Of a stretch of DNA of 64,000 nt, positions 12,494-23,589 are shown in pieces; positions within the stretch are counted from its first letter, which is position 1; every line of letters starts with the position of its first letter. The notes under the pieces are model-generated. The model made no database searches, had not been told where the DNA came from, and saw only the letters and a list, made by a program, of their open reading frames with translations. The translations under genes were made by a program, and so were the position numbers. The DNA lies in the NCBI GenBank assembly GCA_012845835.1, contig JABAKD010000009.1, forward strand, positions 10,965,785 to 11,029,784. Reading direction: 5' to 3'. Source of the DNA: Undaria pinnatifida (Eukaryota > Sar > Phaeophyceae > Laminariales > Alariaceae).

Positions 12494-12754
12494 TCACGAG
12501 TCCCTTCTCGTCGACTCCGGCACGGCAAAGTCATCAACGGCTTTTTTGTTCTCCACCGGCATATCGTACACGTCCTGCGCGTCCCCGTTTATCCTGTAAA
12601 TAACCTTGGGAGTGATGACGGCGACTGCTGTCTGGCCAGGGGCGACCTCGATCACCTCTCGCTCGAGAGCTTGTTCGGGACTATCCTGCGCGCTGGTTCC
12701 CTCGCGCGGTGAAGCCTGGCCCTCGTGGTCTCCGCCACCAGTAGTTTCGATCAT
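12494..12754 (-). CDS. Hypothetical small acidic protein or terminal exon
   Basis: This is an 86-codon frame on the minus strand starting ATGATCGAAACT and ending in TGA. Its codon use is GC-rich at third positions, unlike the repeats around it. The peptide has an acidic, low-complexity N-terminal third, then a more ordered part with APGQTAVAVITPKVIY and a Lys/Asp-rich end. No signal peptide, membrane segment or known domain is visible. The frame stays open a few codons upstream of the ATG, so it could instead be the last exon of a spliced gene. It sits alone in the gap of the GTACCTAA satellite. Function unknown. Confidence 0.4.
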   Translation of the reverse strand: MIETTGGGDHEGQASPREGTSAQDSPEQALEREVIEVAPGQTAVAVITPKVIYRINGDAQDVYDMPVENKKAVDDFAVPESTRRDS

Positions 12755-12964
12755 TGCCCACACCCCTACGCTACGCCCTGAGTTGGGTACGTCTGGGCGA
12801 CAGGTGCCCTGGGTGTGTGTCCCAGGTGGCAGGTGTCCTGGGTGGCGTGTGGCGGGGAGACATCATGCCTAATTTGCATTGTTAATTTGTTTATTGTTTT
12901 GGTCTAGCAGATGACGTCATGAGTACTTCGCATGACGTGCATATTTCGGACAAGACATTTGAGC

Positions 12965-13405
12965 TCGCACCTATACCCGAGTATTTCGTCGACGGGTATA
13001 CCTATACCCGGGCAAGTGTTGGGGCGACGTACCTATCGTACCTACAACTTGAGTAAGGTATCGAGATCCGTACCTAACGTACCTAACACTTAGGTAAGGG
13101 TCCCTAATGTACCTAAAGTTTAGGTAAGGTATTGAGGTCGTCCCCAGGCTCCTACCTAAACCCGGGTATTTCTTCGACCGGGATACCTTTACCCGGGTAA
13201 GTATTTGAGGGGCGTACCTATCGTACCTAGAACTTAGGTAAGGTATCGTGGTCCGCACCTAACGTATCTAACACTTGAGTGAGGTATCGAGGCGCGTGCC
13301 TAACGTACCTAAGCGTCGGGTACGAGTACGTACCCGGGTATTTTACCCTTGTATACCTAAGTACGTATGTACCTTACCTAACATACCCTTGCAATTTTTT
13401 CACCT
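12965..13405. repeat. GTACCTAA satellite array, right block
   Basis: Same unit family as 11700-12240, with TTAGGTAAGGTA and GTACCTAACGTACCTAAC motifs and similar GTATTTCGTCGAC spacers. Confidence 0.8.
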
Positions 13406-13528
13406 ACCCTGTACTGCAGCATATCGTAGTTAATTAATTGCGCGATGTTTTGGCTGGTGGGGCGGCGGCATCAGGATTGGCCGGCGGATGGTCGCGAAGC
13501 TATGCTATGCCGTGCTGTGATGTACTTT

Positions 13529-13730
13529 GCTGGGCTGGGCTGGGCTGGGCTGGGCTGGGCTGGGCTGGGCTGGGCTGGGCTGGGCTGGGCTGGGCTGGGC
13601 TGCGCTGCGCTGCGCTGGGCTGGGCTGCGCTGCGCCACGTCTGTGCTGTGCTGTCCTGTCCTGTCCTGTCCTGTCCTGTCCTGTCCTGTCCTGTCCTGTC
13701 TTGTCCTGTCCTGTCCTGTGCTGCTGTGCC
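13529..13730. repeat. Adjacent GGGCT and CTGTC pentamer arrays
   Basis: GGGCT runs from about 13529 to 13605 and drifts to GCGCT up to about 13640. After a short gap an almost pure TCCTG array follows, from about 13651 to 13728. Pentamers leave all three frames open on both strands, which produces several long false ORFs. Confidence 0.95.
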
Positions 13731-14023
13731 GTGCCGTGCCGTGGAACCACTCTCCAACCACCCCTGTTTGCGATCGTGCGCTGTTTTATTTTTTGGCGAT
13801 TAAACCTATTTTTGATACAACCGCACCCATTTTTGGTGGGAGAGAAAGTGCTTCGATTGTAGCGAAAGAGATCGTAAACACTGTCGGGAAGACGAATCTA
13901 TTAATACCAATGTGTTACGCTGTGCTCTTGCTGTTGTAGTGCTGTGCCGGGACTAATAATAATAGTGTGTTACGCTGCTGCCGTCCCTGCTCCTACTGAT
14001 ACTGGGTGTTCACGTGTGCACAG

Positions 14024-17000
14024 GACCAGATCAACAGTCGCGTTGACCTTGTGATGCGCATGGCCGACGAAAAGTGGCGATTGGCCGGCCACGCCTACGA
14101 CAGGCTGGACGTGAACATTCGACGTCTCGACGCGGACCTCGGCCGTATGGAGGTGCGTGCGTGTGTGCCTGCGCGTGGACGCGAACGGCTAGATGGGGGG
14201 GGGGCGGGCGGGAGGGACCTTGAATGTCGCGACGGTGCCATTGCGCAAGTTGCCTGTGTGGCGCCGGTACCGCACCGCTTGCACCGCCATCCCGCCGACC
14301 CCTGCCCGCCCCGCCCTCCGCATGGTGACCTTGACGTTCACCTTTACCGTTACGTTGACCATGGCCATGGCCTGGACTGTAACTTCATTGACCCTGACCT
14401 TGATTTTTATTTGACCTTGGCTTTAACCTTGACCTTAACCTCAACTATATTAGTCCTTAACTTCAAAGTTGACCTTGAAGTTGACCTTGACTGTGACGTT
14501 GACCTTTTTATACTTGGCCTGGACTTTGAACTTAACCGTAACTTGACCGTGACCTTGACCGTAACGTTGGCTTCGACGTTGACTTTGACCTTGACCGTGG
14601 CCTTAACTTTGACTTTGATCTTGCATTTAACCTTGGCCTTGACCGTGTCCTTGACGTTGACCTTGACCTTGAGCCCTCTGGCTTGCTCGCACCTGTCCCT
14701 CTTCTGATCGACGGACGGAAAAACCGACAGACTGACCTTCGACGACAAGGGCTACTGCCTCCCCGAGAAGTCCCGGCCACCCCGTCGCGCAAACGCCAAC
14801 GAGTTGGAACGGAAAAAAGCGACGAACCCGACTCGGACTGGTTGGGTCTCGCGGAGCGGGTGAGTAGTGCGAAATGGAGCTTCCGCTCAGCCTCCACTAG
14901 CGTTGTTAGGGGAGGAGTGCAACGGTGGCGGGAGGCTTTTTGTAGGGGAGGGCGGGGCGGGGCTGCGTTTTTGTTACGGCGATTTTTTTTTTTTTCGGGG
15001 ACTTGTTGTTGGAGTGTTTGTTTTGGGCGGCTTGAATGGAGGCCTGCGTGGACCAAGGAGGGCTGATGAGCATGTCACATGCTTGTGTGTCTCATGCTGT
15101 GCGGTGTGTCGTGTCCCACGGGAAGGAAGGTGCTATGATATTTTTCTTGTCGCGTGAGCAGTCCTCGCAGTCTGTGTGCGCTTTAGATGGGAATATCCCC
15201 TGGGAGTGCGTTTACTTTGGTTGGGCGCACGAGTATCGGTGGCGATGGTGAGTGGGACTCGGAGCGTGATCTGTCATAGTTTGTCCTTTGCGGTGCTCGA
15301 TCGAGCTACCGTCTTGAGCTCTCCGTCATACTTCACGAAGCCCCAACGCCCACCCCGTTGTTGCTTGTTGGCGTTGCCGTTGCTGGTGTTTTTTATTGTT
15401 GATGTTGGTGTGGCTATTGGTGGTGGTGCCAGGGATGTTGCTGGTGGTGTTGGTGTGGGTTGGTGTGGGTGTTGGCGTTGTTGGTGGTGTTGGTGTTAAA
15501 GGTGGTGGTTTGGTTCCTGCCGTTGTCTTATGACTTTTGCTGGTGGTGGTGGTGGTGGTGGTGGTGGTGGTGGTGGTGGTAGTGGTGGTAGTGGTAGTGG
15601 TGGTGGTGATGTGGTGTTGGCGTTAATGTTGGTGCTGTTGTCCGCGTTATTGTTGAGGATGTTTCTGATGTGCTAGGGTACCTCCGCTCGTACGATATTG
15701 CCTCTTGCCTGGCCATCGGCAGGACGACCTTCCGGTGGACCCGAACGAGCCTGTGTACTGCATCTGCATGCAGGTCTCGTATGGAGAGATGGTGGGGTGC
15801 GACAATCCCTCCTGTGACAACGGTAAGTCACAATGCATGCGGACACTCGCGAAAGTGTCGGCCGTTGTTGGCGATGCTTGTGTCGGTCATGTTGGCGTTG
15901 GCGTTGGTGTTGATGTTTTGCTGCTGCTGCAGTCATTGTTGTTGTCCTCCCACTAACTCTTCGCCGTAGTCTCTTAACGTAGTCCATGTTCACAGGACAG
16001 GCTCCGACAATTCTCAATGGGAATAATAACGAATGTATACCTGGTATAGACCAATACAGGAACTAGAGTCCCATCATACAAAGTGAAAAAAACACCAAGC
16101 GGCGACGAAAACATCCAGAGTCGGGATGGAGGCTGCCAATGAGACGCAATATGTGGGTGCGGGGGAGCACTTGTTTTCTTCCTCTTCTTATTGTTCCTCT
16201 TTTTTTTGCTCTTCTCGGTATTTTTCTTTTTTTTCTTCCTTCTCAATTGACGCCACCTTGAGGAGTTACTATAGCTGTGTGGACTATCACCCGTTTTGTC
16301 GAAGCTGGGCTAAGCCGTATACACCACTGACTGACTGCGCGCGCTCTCAACGCTAAAGCTATGTCCGCGCGTTCGGCCACGCACCTACATGTCGTGGTAG
16401 ACACTGTATTGGTGCTGTTCTCACTCTTTGCTCTTCGTCACGATATATGGACCGTTTTGGGACCCAGGTATAATAACAACTCCCAACAAATGGGCGGTGG
16501 AGTCTTACACCAGTCTAGGAAGAACGCTCAGCAGTGCAAGTATCGGCATGCTACGAGCGTGCCTTACATGCCATTTGCGCTGCAGTTCGGAATCGCCTTC
16601 CGCTCTAGCGTGGCGTCCTGGGCTCTGCGCGTTGGCCGATGCTGTGATTGTCGTATGGTATGATTTCGTCATTTTTCCCCTCTGGAGTCCCAAAGAGATG
16701 GGTAGATTATGGTATGTGGTCACAAGACAGGCTCCAGTAGTTCTGGAGGGCAAACATATATGTTGTTGTTGTCACATTAACTCGCATAATCAAGTCCGTG
16801 GCCACAGGACAGGCTCCAGCCACTCTGGAGCTGAGGAATACCCCAGGGAAAACACAAGCAAATCAAAGGTGGTACACACATATATCACAGCTGACGCAGT
16901 TCATGCCTCCACCAGAAACATATAAAAGTGAAATCGGGAGTCAGCCTACGATGTGCCAGGTCCATACTGGTGCATAAGTCTCACTTCTCGCGCCTGGAAA

Positions 17001-20000
17001 AACCGACTATACCGCTTGCCACTCAAGAAAGACTACCACGTATATATTGCACGTCGTACCTATCACTACGCATACGCGCAACAGACGCAAGTCAATTGGA
17101 AAAAAGAAACAAAGAAAGGAGAAGAAGATAAAGGAAAGGGAAGAAAAGACAAGAAAGCGAAAAAAGAAGAAAGAAAACGAAAAAGGAAAGGAAAGAAAAC
17201 ACTAGAAAAGCAAGGAAAGGAAAAGAGAAAAAAACGTCATATTAGCAGACCCTAGGAACTGAGTAAAGACGGCATTGGGCTCATAGAGGGTATCAAGGGC
17301 ATCATCAATGGCACTGGGGAAAGAACGTAACATGGCGAAGTCAGGGCGGTCTTACGCTATATTGTGACGGCCATTGGAAGGCCCACAAATGTCAAGACGA
17401 TGATGGCCAGACACAGACTTCAGTCTCTTGGGCGTGACGTCCCCCCCCCCCCGCTCCCCCCTTCCCCCCTCCCCCCATCTGTGCAGCCTTTCGCCACCCT
17501 TCGAATTTCATTCCAAAGACAGACATATCCTCCTTCAGATGAGCCAACCAGTCCTTCTCTTGCCCCCCTGAGTAGCCGTTACCCCCAAAAAGCTCCCCAA
17601 ACATCACCCTCTGTGGCAGACGCTCCTCCCCCATACGTGCTACGAATCCCGCAAACAATATCCTCCGTTTGCGCACTATCGCCTTTATGCTCTCGGAAGC
17701 TGTCTTGGCAAGCACGTCGGCGTACGATAGGGTGTGGTCGTCGCGCTTTCGTTTCCGCCGTCCGAGGCGTCGGAGGAGCATGGAGTAGTGAACCCGTCGT
17801 AGCCTGTCATAGTCAGGCTTGTTCGGGCTCCACGCCATGCAAACTTAGAGTAGTGCCTCGACCACCTCAGCTTTCAGCAACCGCACCTTCAACCGTAAGC
17901 ACACACCCGGGCGACCATAGATTTCCATCTTGTACCGCTGGAAGCACACCCGGGCCCTCTGAAGATGCCGAGTTAGTTCAATGCTAAGGTCTCTGTCAGC
18001 GGTGATAGCCCCGCCCAGGTATACAAACTCGATTGTTTGTATACCTGGCCGGCTGCATTGATGAACGACACCTTCCATCCGCCTTTGGTTTGCAAGCACA
18101 TGGTCTCTGTTTTCGCCTCGGAGACCGCAAGCCCGAACGATGAGCAAGTAGTCACGATCACCGTCATCATCCTCTCCAGCCTTTCTGATGATCGCGATAC
18201 GATGCCCGCATCGTCCGCGTACAGCATATCCCACAATCCCTGCACCTCCTCCCCCTCCTTCCCCCTCCGCCCGTCGACTTTGCCTGTGCGTGAAGTGCCC
18301 TTCTTCTCGCCTTCCTCCTTTCGTTGGAGCTGCACCATGTCGTCCGTGATGGCTGCATCAACGAGGAAGCGTTTCTCGGCCACACGCAATACCGCCGTGA
18401 AAAACATGTTGAACAGATGTGGCGCGAGCACGCATCCTTGCCTGAGACCTTGCCCCACGTCGAACTTATCCGAGCACTCTCCATCATCCAACCGCACGCA
18501 TGCTTGCATGCCGTCGTGGAATTGGTGGATGACGGCGAGCATTCTCAGTGGCACGCCAAAACGAGCAAGGACATCCCACAGAAGGGTTCGGTCGACGGAG
18601 TCATATGCTTTGATGAGGTCGATAAATCACAAGTACCAAGGGGTGTCCTTCTTCCGCGCCAGTTCCTGCAGTCGTCGTACGACGAACATCATGTCAACCG
18701 TCGAGCGTCGGGGTCTGAACCCACACTGTTCCTCTGGCAGAATGTTCTCGCATTCGCAACAGTCACTCAGGCGACCCGCGATGACTTTGAGGAGTACTTT
18801 GCCGGCGTGAGCCACGAGGGAGTTGCCACGATAATTGCCATATTCAGTCCGATCTTTCTTCTTGTGAAGCACCTTAATCGTTGCATCTTTCCATTGTTGC
18901 GGCACGCCACCTCCCCTCTACACAGCGACGATGATATTGTGGAACTTTCCAAGAGTGTTCAATTCTCGCTCGTCGGCCAAAACCTTCAAGAGCTCGGCCG
19001 GGAGACCATCAAGCCCTACCGCCTTGCGCTTCGCCAACGCACGGATCGCCTCCTCTACTTTGTACCTAGACAGAACATCGTCCAGTGGTCTGCACGGGGG
19101 CCACTGCTTAAGCTCATCCACAATGCCCGGGTCAAGGGTCTGCGACTTGGTGTTTAGCAGTTTATAAAACCACATCACCCACCGCTTGCGGATGAGGGCA
19201 TTATCCCGCAGCAATCGACCCTCCTCGTCTTTGATGTACTGCGAGTTAAACGTCCTCTTCCCTTCCACATCCATCCCCTCGAGGTGTTTGTAGAAGCCAA
19301 ATTGATTACCTTCTCGGATAGCCCTTCAAGTCGGCTAACGTAATCTTCGAAGAACCTCTGTACAGCTTCCGCCCGCGTGCGTTTCAGCTGTTTGGTGGTC
19401 GCCTTCAAGGCTCGCCGTAGCCCACGATCGTTTGGAGCAGAACGGACCCGTTTCCTCGCGTCTTCCCTATCCTGCCATCGTGCATTCAACTCCGCTTTCG
19501 TCTCCTCGGTCGCACACCAGCTCCTCGGTACTTGTTTGCGCCGAATAGGGGGCGCAGTGTCGGCCGCATTCGACAGTAGCGTCTCGGTCAGTAATGAAGT
19601 CATGTGATAACGCTTCAGGCGTTAGTACCGGATATCGGAGAGGCAAGCTTGGCTGCTCTGGCGTTTTGGAAATTCATCCGGAGATGCGGGTCCGCCATAA
19701 ATCTTGGTAGATCAATAGCTCGCCGGTTTTTGATGACTATCTGGACGATTTGGTGCGATGCGGCCCAAAAAGCGAATATTTCCGGTTACGAGGTTGTGGT
19801 CCGACTCAGCGTTCTCCCTGGGTGGGGTCCGCACAGTGACATTACGTACCAATCGTCTGTCCACTTGCCGTGTCAGTATTAGTCAAGCCTGTACTGAGCC
19901 TTTCCTCGGTTAGGACTCTGAAACGTGTACGATATACCACGAGCAGGTGTAGCATAGTACGTGTTGAGGAGGGCGAGTTTGTTATCAGTTGCGTGAATCA

Positions 20001-21603
20001 ATTGTCGTTCAGCTCGTCACGTCCGTATGCACCCGATACCTTGCTGTCGGTCCACCCGATCCCTCTCATGCCTGTACGAGCATTTGCGTCCATCAGGACA
20101 GGGAGGTGGTCCCTGCTGGGTACCCCCTTGACCACCTCGTCAAGTGAACTCCAAAAGTAATCCTTCTCGCTGGTGCTCTTGTCGAGAGTGGAAGCATAGC
20201 CTACAGTGAAAGACACCGTTAGATTTCCCTTTGAGTTGGATGCGAACCTTCATCAATCTAGCACTGATGCACTCAACCGCGACGTCGCCCTTATCCATCC
20301 CTGCCACGATAGACTCTAACAGCTAAGATCATGCCAACTTCTTATGCAGTCGGACCGGTGAGTCGAGAAGAACCCTTTTCCCGACTGCACTTAGTTTCGA
20401 CTGGATTCTCCTGGGCCTCCTACTTTGTCGTCGGTGGAGTCGATTTTTATAGTTTTTGTGCTCTTTCTGGAGGCGGTTGGTGTGAGGGAGTACTGTTTAT
20501 GGCAGATGGAAGTGGGTTGGAAGCCCGTCGCTTCGTGCGTTCTCCGCGAGCAACGCGTGCTTCACGCGCGACGAACCCTCGCCCAAGCGGGTTGGTGGGG
20601 TTGGACTTGGCCGACAGCCGCCAAAGCTAATTCGATATCGCGCGCTGCTGCCATCGTATGATGCACGCTGCTGTCGGGCGGAGCTATGAAGGTGCCACGC
20701 TGACTTGCAGCGAGAAGCAGCAGCAGTGATAGCAGTCAAGCCAGCGTCGGCGTTGTTGTATGATACCATGCGCTACCTGGTATGAGTTTGTGGGCGTGTG
20801 TATTGTTGTGGTGCGATGAGCGATGCGACGGATTCAAAAACGTTTCGACTGAGCATTCCGACTCACATGCAGTCGAATCGACGAGTTTTTCGGCTGGATG
20901 TTCCAGTCGAATTGCTTAGTCGAAGAAGTTTGAGACGGTAAAGCTCTTTTCCGACTGTGTAAGAAGCCCGATGTGGTCTTCAGTCGAAAAGGGCCCTTTT
21001 CGACTGACGGATCCGATTGTGTAAGAATTGGCGCCAGGAAACAAAGAAAATGAATAACCTCCACAATTCTAGGCTAGTCGACGAGAGAAAAAATAGCTGA
21101 ATTCTTCTCGCGATAAAGATGAAGGCGCGTATCGTAGTGGGGAGGGGGGAGAGAAGAGCCTGCTTAGTAACCCCGGACTTGGATTATGCCTAGGTAGGGA
21201 GAAGGATGAATAAAAAGTGCGAAGATAGTATAGATGAGATTATAAAACTAGATAAAATACAAACTGAGGGAAAACACCTCCTTATGTTAGCTCGTCGCCA
21301 TTTTTGTCTGTGGTCACAAACCAGGCTTCGATATTTCTGGAGTGGAAAGAAATGAGTAAACCCGAAGGAAACGTGTCGGGCCGTGGCCCGTGAAAGTTGC
21401 TGAACTGTACCTCCCTTTCTCCCTTGTGCTCGTTTCGTCCGCCCTTCCGCCTGCCTTTAGGTGAATGGTTTCACTTCGGCTGCGTTAATCTTACCAAGAG
21501 ACCTCCCGGCCGGTGGGTCTGTCCTGGTTGCACGGCGCAGCGCAAGCAGTCAAGACGGGGCGGGAGCGCGGGGGGCGCTAAGGTGGACTCCGTGACGTGG
21601 TGA
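14024..21603 (+). CDS. ING: ING-family PHD-finger chromatin protein (5' end not found)
   Basis: Four exons match in phase: 14024-14152, 14731-14859, 15723-15822 and 21461-21603. They give 166 residues ending at TGA 21601-21603. Exon 1 encodes the second half of the ING N-terminal helical domain ([17 protein letters not shown], then IRRLDADL). Exon 2 encodes a basic linker with SRKRQRVG. Exons 3 and 4 encode a C-terminal PHD finger preceded by DLPVDPNEP. All eight C4HC3 ligands are present, as are the Tyr, Ser, Met and Trp that form the H3K4me3 cage in known ING proteins. ING proteins recruit histone acetyltransferase or deacetylase complexes to H3K4me3 chromatin. The first 50-60 residues of the ING domain should lie in an upstream exon that I could not find, so the start is missing. 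The last intron (15823-21460) splits the PHD finger and holds an antisense LINE. Confidence 0.88.
14325..14690. repeat. TTGACC hexamer-like array in ING intron
   Basis: Degenerate TTGACC, TTGACG and TTAACC units of about six bases run through most of the first ING intron. They generate alternating Leu/Thr and Val/Lys frames that are not coding. Confidence 0.85.
15375..15660. repeat. GTT/GGT-rich low complexity with (GGT)n core
   Basis: Degenerate GGTGTT sequence surrounds an uninterrupted GGT run at about 15541-15590, inside the second ING intron. Confidence 0.85.
15918..16015 (-). mobile_element. LINE 3'-end fragment
   Basis: TTGTTGTTGTCCTCCCACTAAC is followed by GTAGTCCATGTTCACAGGAC and AGGCTCC, the same order of motifs as in the other tail copies. 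Diverged and truncated. Confidence 0.5.
16755..17390 (-). mobile_element. LINE 3' untranslated region with (AAC)n tail
   Basis: On the minus strand this follows the reverse transcriptase remnant. A purine-rich segment (17100-17240 on the + strand) leads into a conserved block containing TCCAGAGTGGCTGGAGCC, and the element ends in a short AAC run at about 16757. The same block, tail included, is found at 26505-26700 and 50684-51235. I infer that it is the 3' end of this LINE, and that the other copies are 5'-truncated insertions. Confidence 0.6.
17392..20330 (-). mobile_element. Degenerate non-LTR retrotransposon (LINE) ORF2
   Basis: Read on the minus strand, overlapping frames carry, in order: an endonuclease remnant (20330-20000, SNGV then SFTVGYA); a basic region with [19 protein letters not shown]; reverse transcriptase blocks [13 protein letters not shown], then [70 protein letters not shown] and the catalytic YADD in [13 protein letters not shown]; and a C-terminal zone with [15 protein letters not shown]. 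Frameshifts and at least one in-frame stop (near 17845) break it, so it is inactive. It lies antisense inside the ING intron. The N-terminal part of the endonuclease is missing, so it is 5'-truncated near 20330. The order resembles RTE/Jockey-like elements, but the clade was not determined. Confidence 0.9.
20330..21015. repeat. Region with repeated CAGTCGA/TCGACTG motifs
   Basis: CAGTCGAA, TCGACTG and near variants recur at 20348-20402 and densely at 20850-21005 on both strands, next to the truncated LINE end. It may be the subterminal zone of another element. No coding capacity was recognised. Confidence 0.4.
21280..21352 (-). mobile_element. LINE 3'-end fragment (diverged)
   Basis: TTATGTTAGCTCGTCGCC is followed by GTCTGTGGTCACAAACCAGG and TCTGGAGTGG, matching the conserved tail block. 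Ends just before the last ING exon. Confidence 0.4.
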
Positions 21604-22625
21604 ACGAGCACCGTTTATATCCAATACGTTTGGAAAATTGAGGAAATGCATAATTGGAAAATTAAAAGTTGGACAATAAAAAAACTGGAAAATTGAGAAA
21701 TTAATAAATTGGAGAGACGGAAGCAAGGAAGGAAAATGCGTACACCGACTTAAATCCCCTTCGCGCGTAAACGCTGGGGGAGGTACGTTACCGGGGGCAA
21801 GGTTGGGGGGGGGCGTGTTGTGTTGTCGGCAGAGCGAAAAGGAGCCCACGTGCGCATGCAGCCGGCATTGGTGTGGAGTGGCGTGATGTGATGAGGCGTG
21901 GTATAGCGGTGGTGATGTGGACACTACCGAATAGTTTTGCTGCGAGACGGATAGGCCTCGTACTGCAGCACTAGTGCTTTACCTGGTATGATACTTGGAA
22001 GCACAGGATAGTCGTCTTTTGGGCGGATGAAGGTGGGTTTTTGTGCATACTGACAGTTATATATGTGTGAACGTACGTGCGTGTTGTTGGGTGCACAAAA
22101 GTGTTGTTTTTCCTGTCTTCTCGGCGTCGACGTTAATTATCGTGTGTGTGCATGCGTGCGTTTTTTTTTTCTTGTTACCGCTACGGTGGCTTCAGGTCGA
22201 CCGTTTTTTTTTTTTTTTGCTTTCTTGCTCGCCTTAACCCCTTTGTAGACCTGCACCCGCATTTTTGGCGACAAACCACGTGAAAATAGTGTGGGATGGT
22301 TTTTGCGGTGGTCAAAGTGTTAAACCTGAAGAAGAAAAAGGCACCACACGGGAAGGCTATGATACGTACTGGTACGTACGTAAGGGCGCGTTGGGCTCGG
22401 AAAGCGTGTCGGTGGCTGATTTTGCCTTGCATGGGAGGTTCGTCTCACACGCTTTGAACTGCGTGCACCCTCTTTTTTTGTATGCAAATTACTTGGAATT
22501 TGTGTGTGGTAATGCCTGCTGTGTTTTCTTGAAGGGTTCGTAGTGGTTTGTTTTGCGCCGCGTTGGTGTGTTTGCCGGTCGGCTGGCAGCGGCACCGTGA
22601 TTGTGTTTTTTTTTGCGTCGTAAGC

Positions 22626-23533
22626 ATGGACGATGTCACCAGCAAGCGGCCGACGGACGAGCGCTTTGCGAGGCGGGGCCGACGAGTCGAATCGGAGGTA
22701 TAATACGCAAGCGCAATTTCAGCAGTGTGTAGCTGCTGTCGATGTTTGGCGTACGCTGCTGTTGTGTCATGTATTTTCTGTTCTTGTAGGCAGTCTTGGT
22801 GTGGTCTTGTTGTAGACAATCTTGCTGTTGTGAATCGGAAGTGTACCAAGCAGGGGTGCCCGGCGATGCAGTTCGAGCGTTGTTCTGCGCGCTGGTGTGA
22901 AGGGAACTGAACGTTGGATTCAACCAATGTGCGAACTCGACGTCGTATAGCGCGCGGCAGAGTAATTGAAGTCTGTGAAGCTTTTGTTCTGCGCGCTGGT
23001 GTGAAGGGAACTGAACGTTGGATTCAACCAATGTGCGAACTCGACGTCGTATAGCGCGCGGCAGAGTAATTGAAGTCTGTGAAGCTTTTTTTGCTCTTGA
23101 AGAAGGTGGGCGGGGGGGGAGGGGGCGGCGGCGGCGGAGCTTGCATTGCGACAGGTGGATGGCGTACCGCCTCGGGCGCCGTACGGGTGTCGCGAGGTTT
23201 TTCAGCCTCGAGTGTGGCAAGGTGTGGATGCACGGATGGGGGATGTCCGTATGTTCGACCACTCGGCAATAATAGAAGTCCTAAAAGCCGTATGATACGA
23301 TACGAGGCCTGTTGCGCCGTGTTGGTGTCTGTCTTCAAGCCGACGACCAACCTCGTGTGTTTCTTGTTCGCAGTGAAGGACGGCACTTGTTTTTCGACGC
23401 CTCATTTAGCGCAGTCCGCGCAGTGCAGTGCCACGCGGTGCGGAACCCGCTTCATGTTTTTAGTGGAAATGGCTCTAGCACCACAACCCAGGGGCATGGA
23501 AGCAACCCCCCATTCTCGGCCGGGAAAAAGTAA
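22626..23533 (+). other. Possible Cys-rich gene pieces, unidentified
   Basis: Three short open stretches on the + strand look more coding-like than their surroundings. The first starts ATGGACGATGTCACC at 22626 (MDDVTSKRPTDERFARRG). The second, near 22845-22910, encodes RKCTKQGCPAMQFERCSARW. The third, near 23373-23533, encodes KDGTCFSTPHL and CSATRCGTRFMF after a TTCGCAG acceptor-like site. The spaced cysteines suggest metal binding, but I recognise no family, and the splice sites that would join the pieces are weak. A 104-bp tandem duplication lies between the second and third pieces. Confidence 0.2.
22881..23088. repeat. 104-bp perfect tandem duplication
   Basis: The sequence starting TGTTCTGCGCGCTGGTGTG at 22881 repeats at 22985, essentially without change. 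It looks recent, or is possibly an assembly artefact. Confidence 0.9.
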
Positions 23534-23589
23534 TCATGTTGCGGGAGGATATATCCAGCTGCGTCGATAGTTTGTAAAATCAACTACAA

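Noticed and set aside
13438-13939. Several overlapping open frames on both strands
   Set aside because: They are produced by pentamer arrays, which keep all frames free of stops.
14006-14707. 233-codon + frame reading through the ING donor
   Set aside because: After 14152 it runs into the TTGACC array; the phase-matched exon structure explains the locus better.
18037-19157. Long + strand frames of 257 and 277 codons
   Set aside because: They are the antisense of reverse transcriptase blocks on the minus strand.
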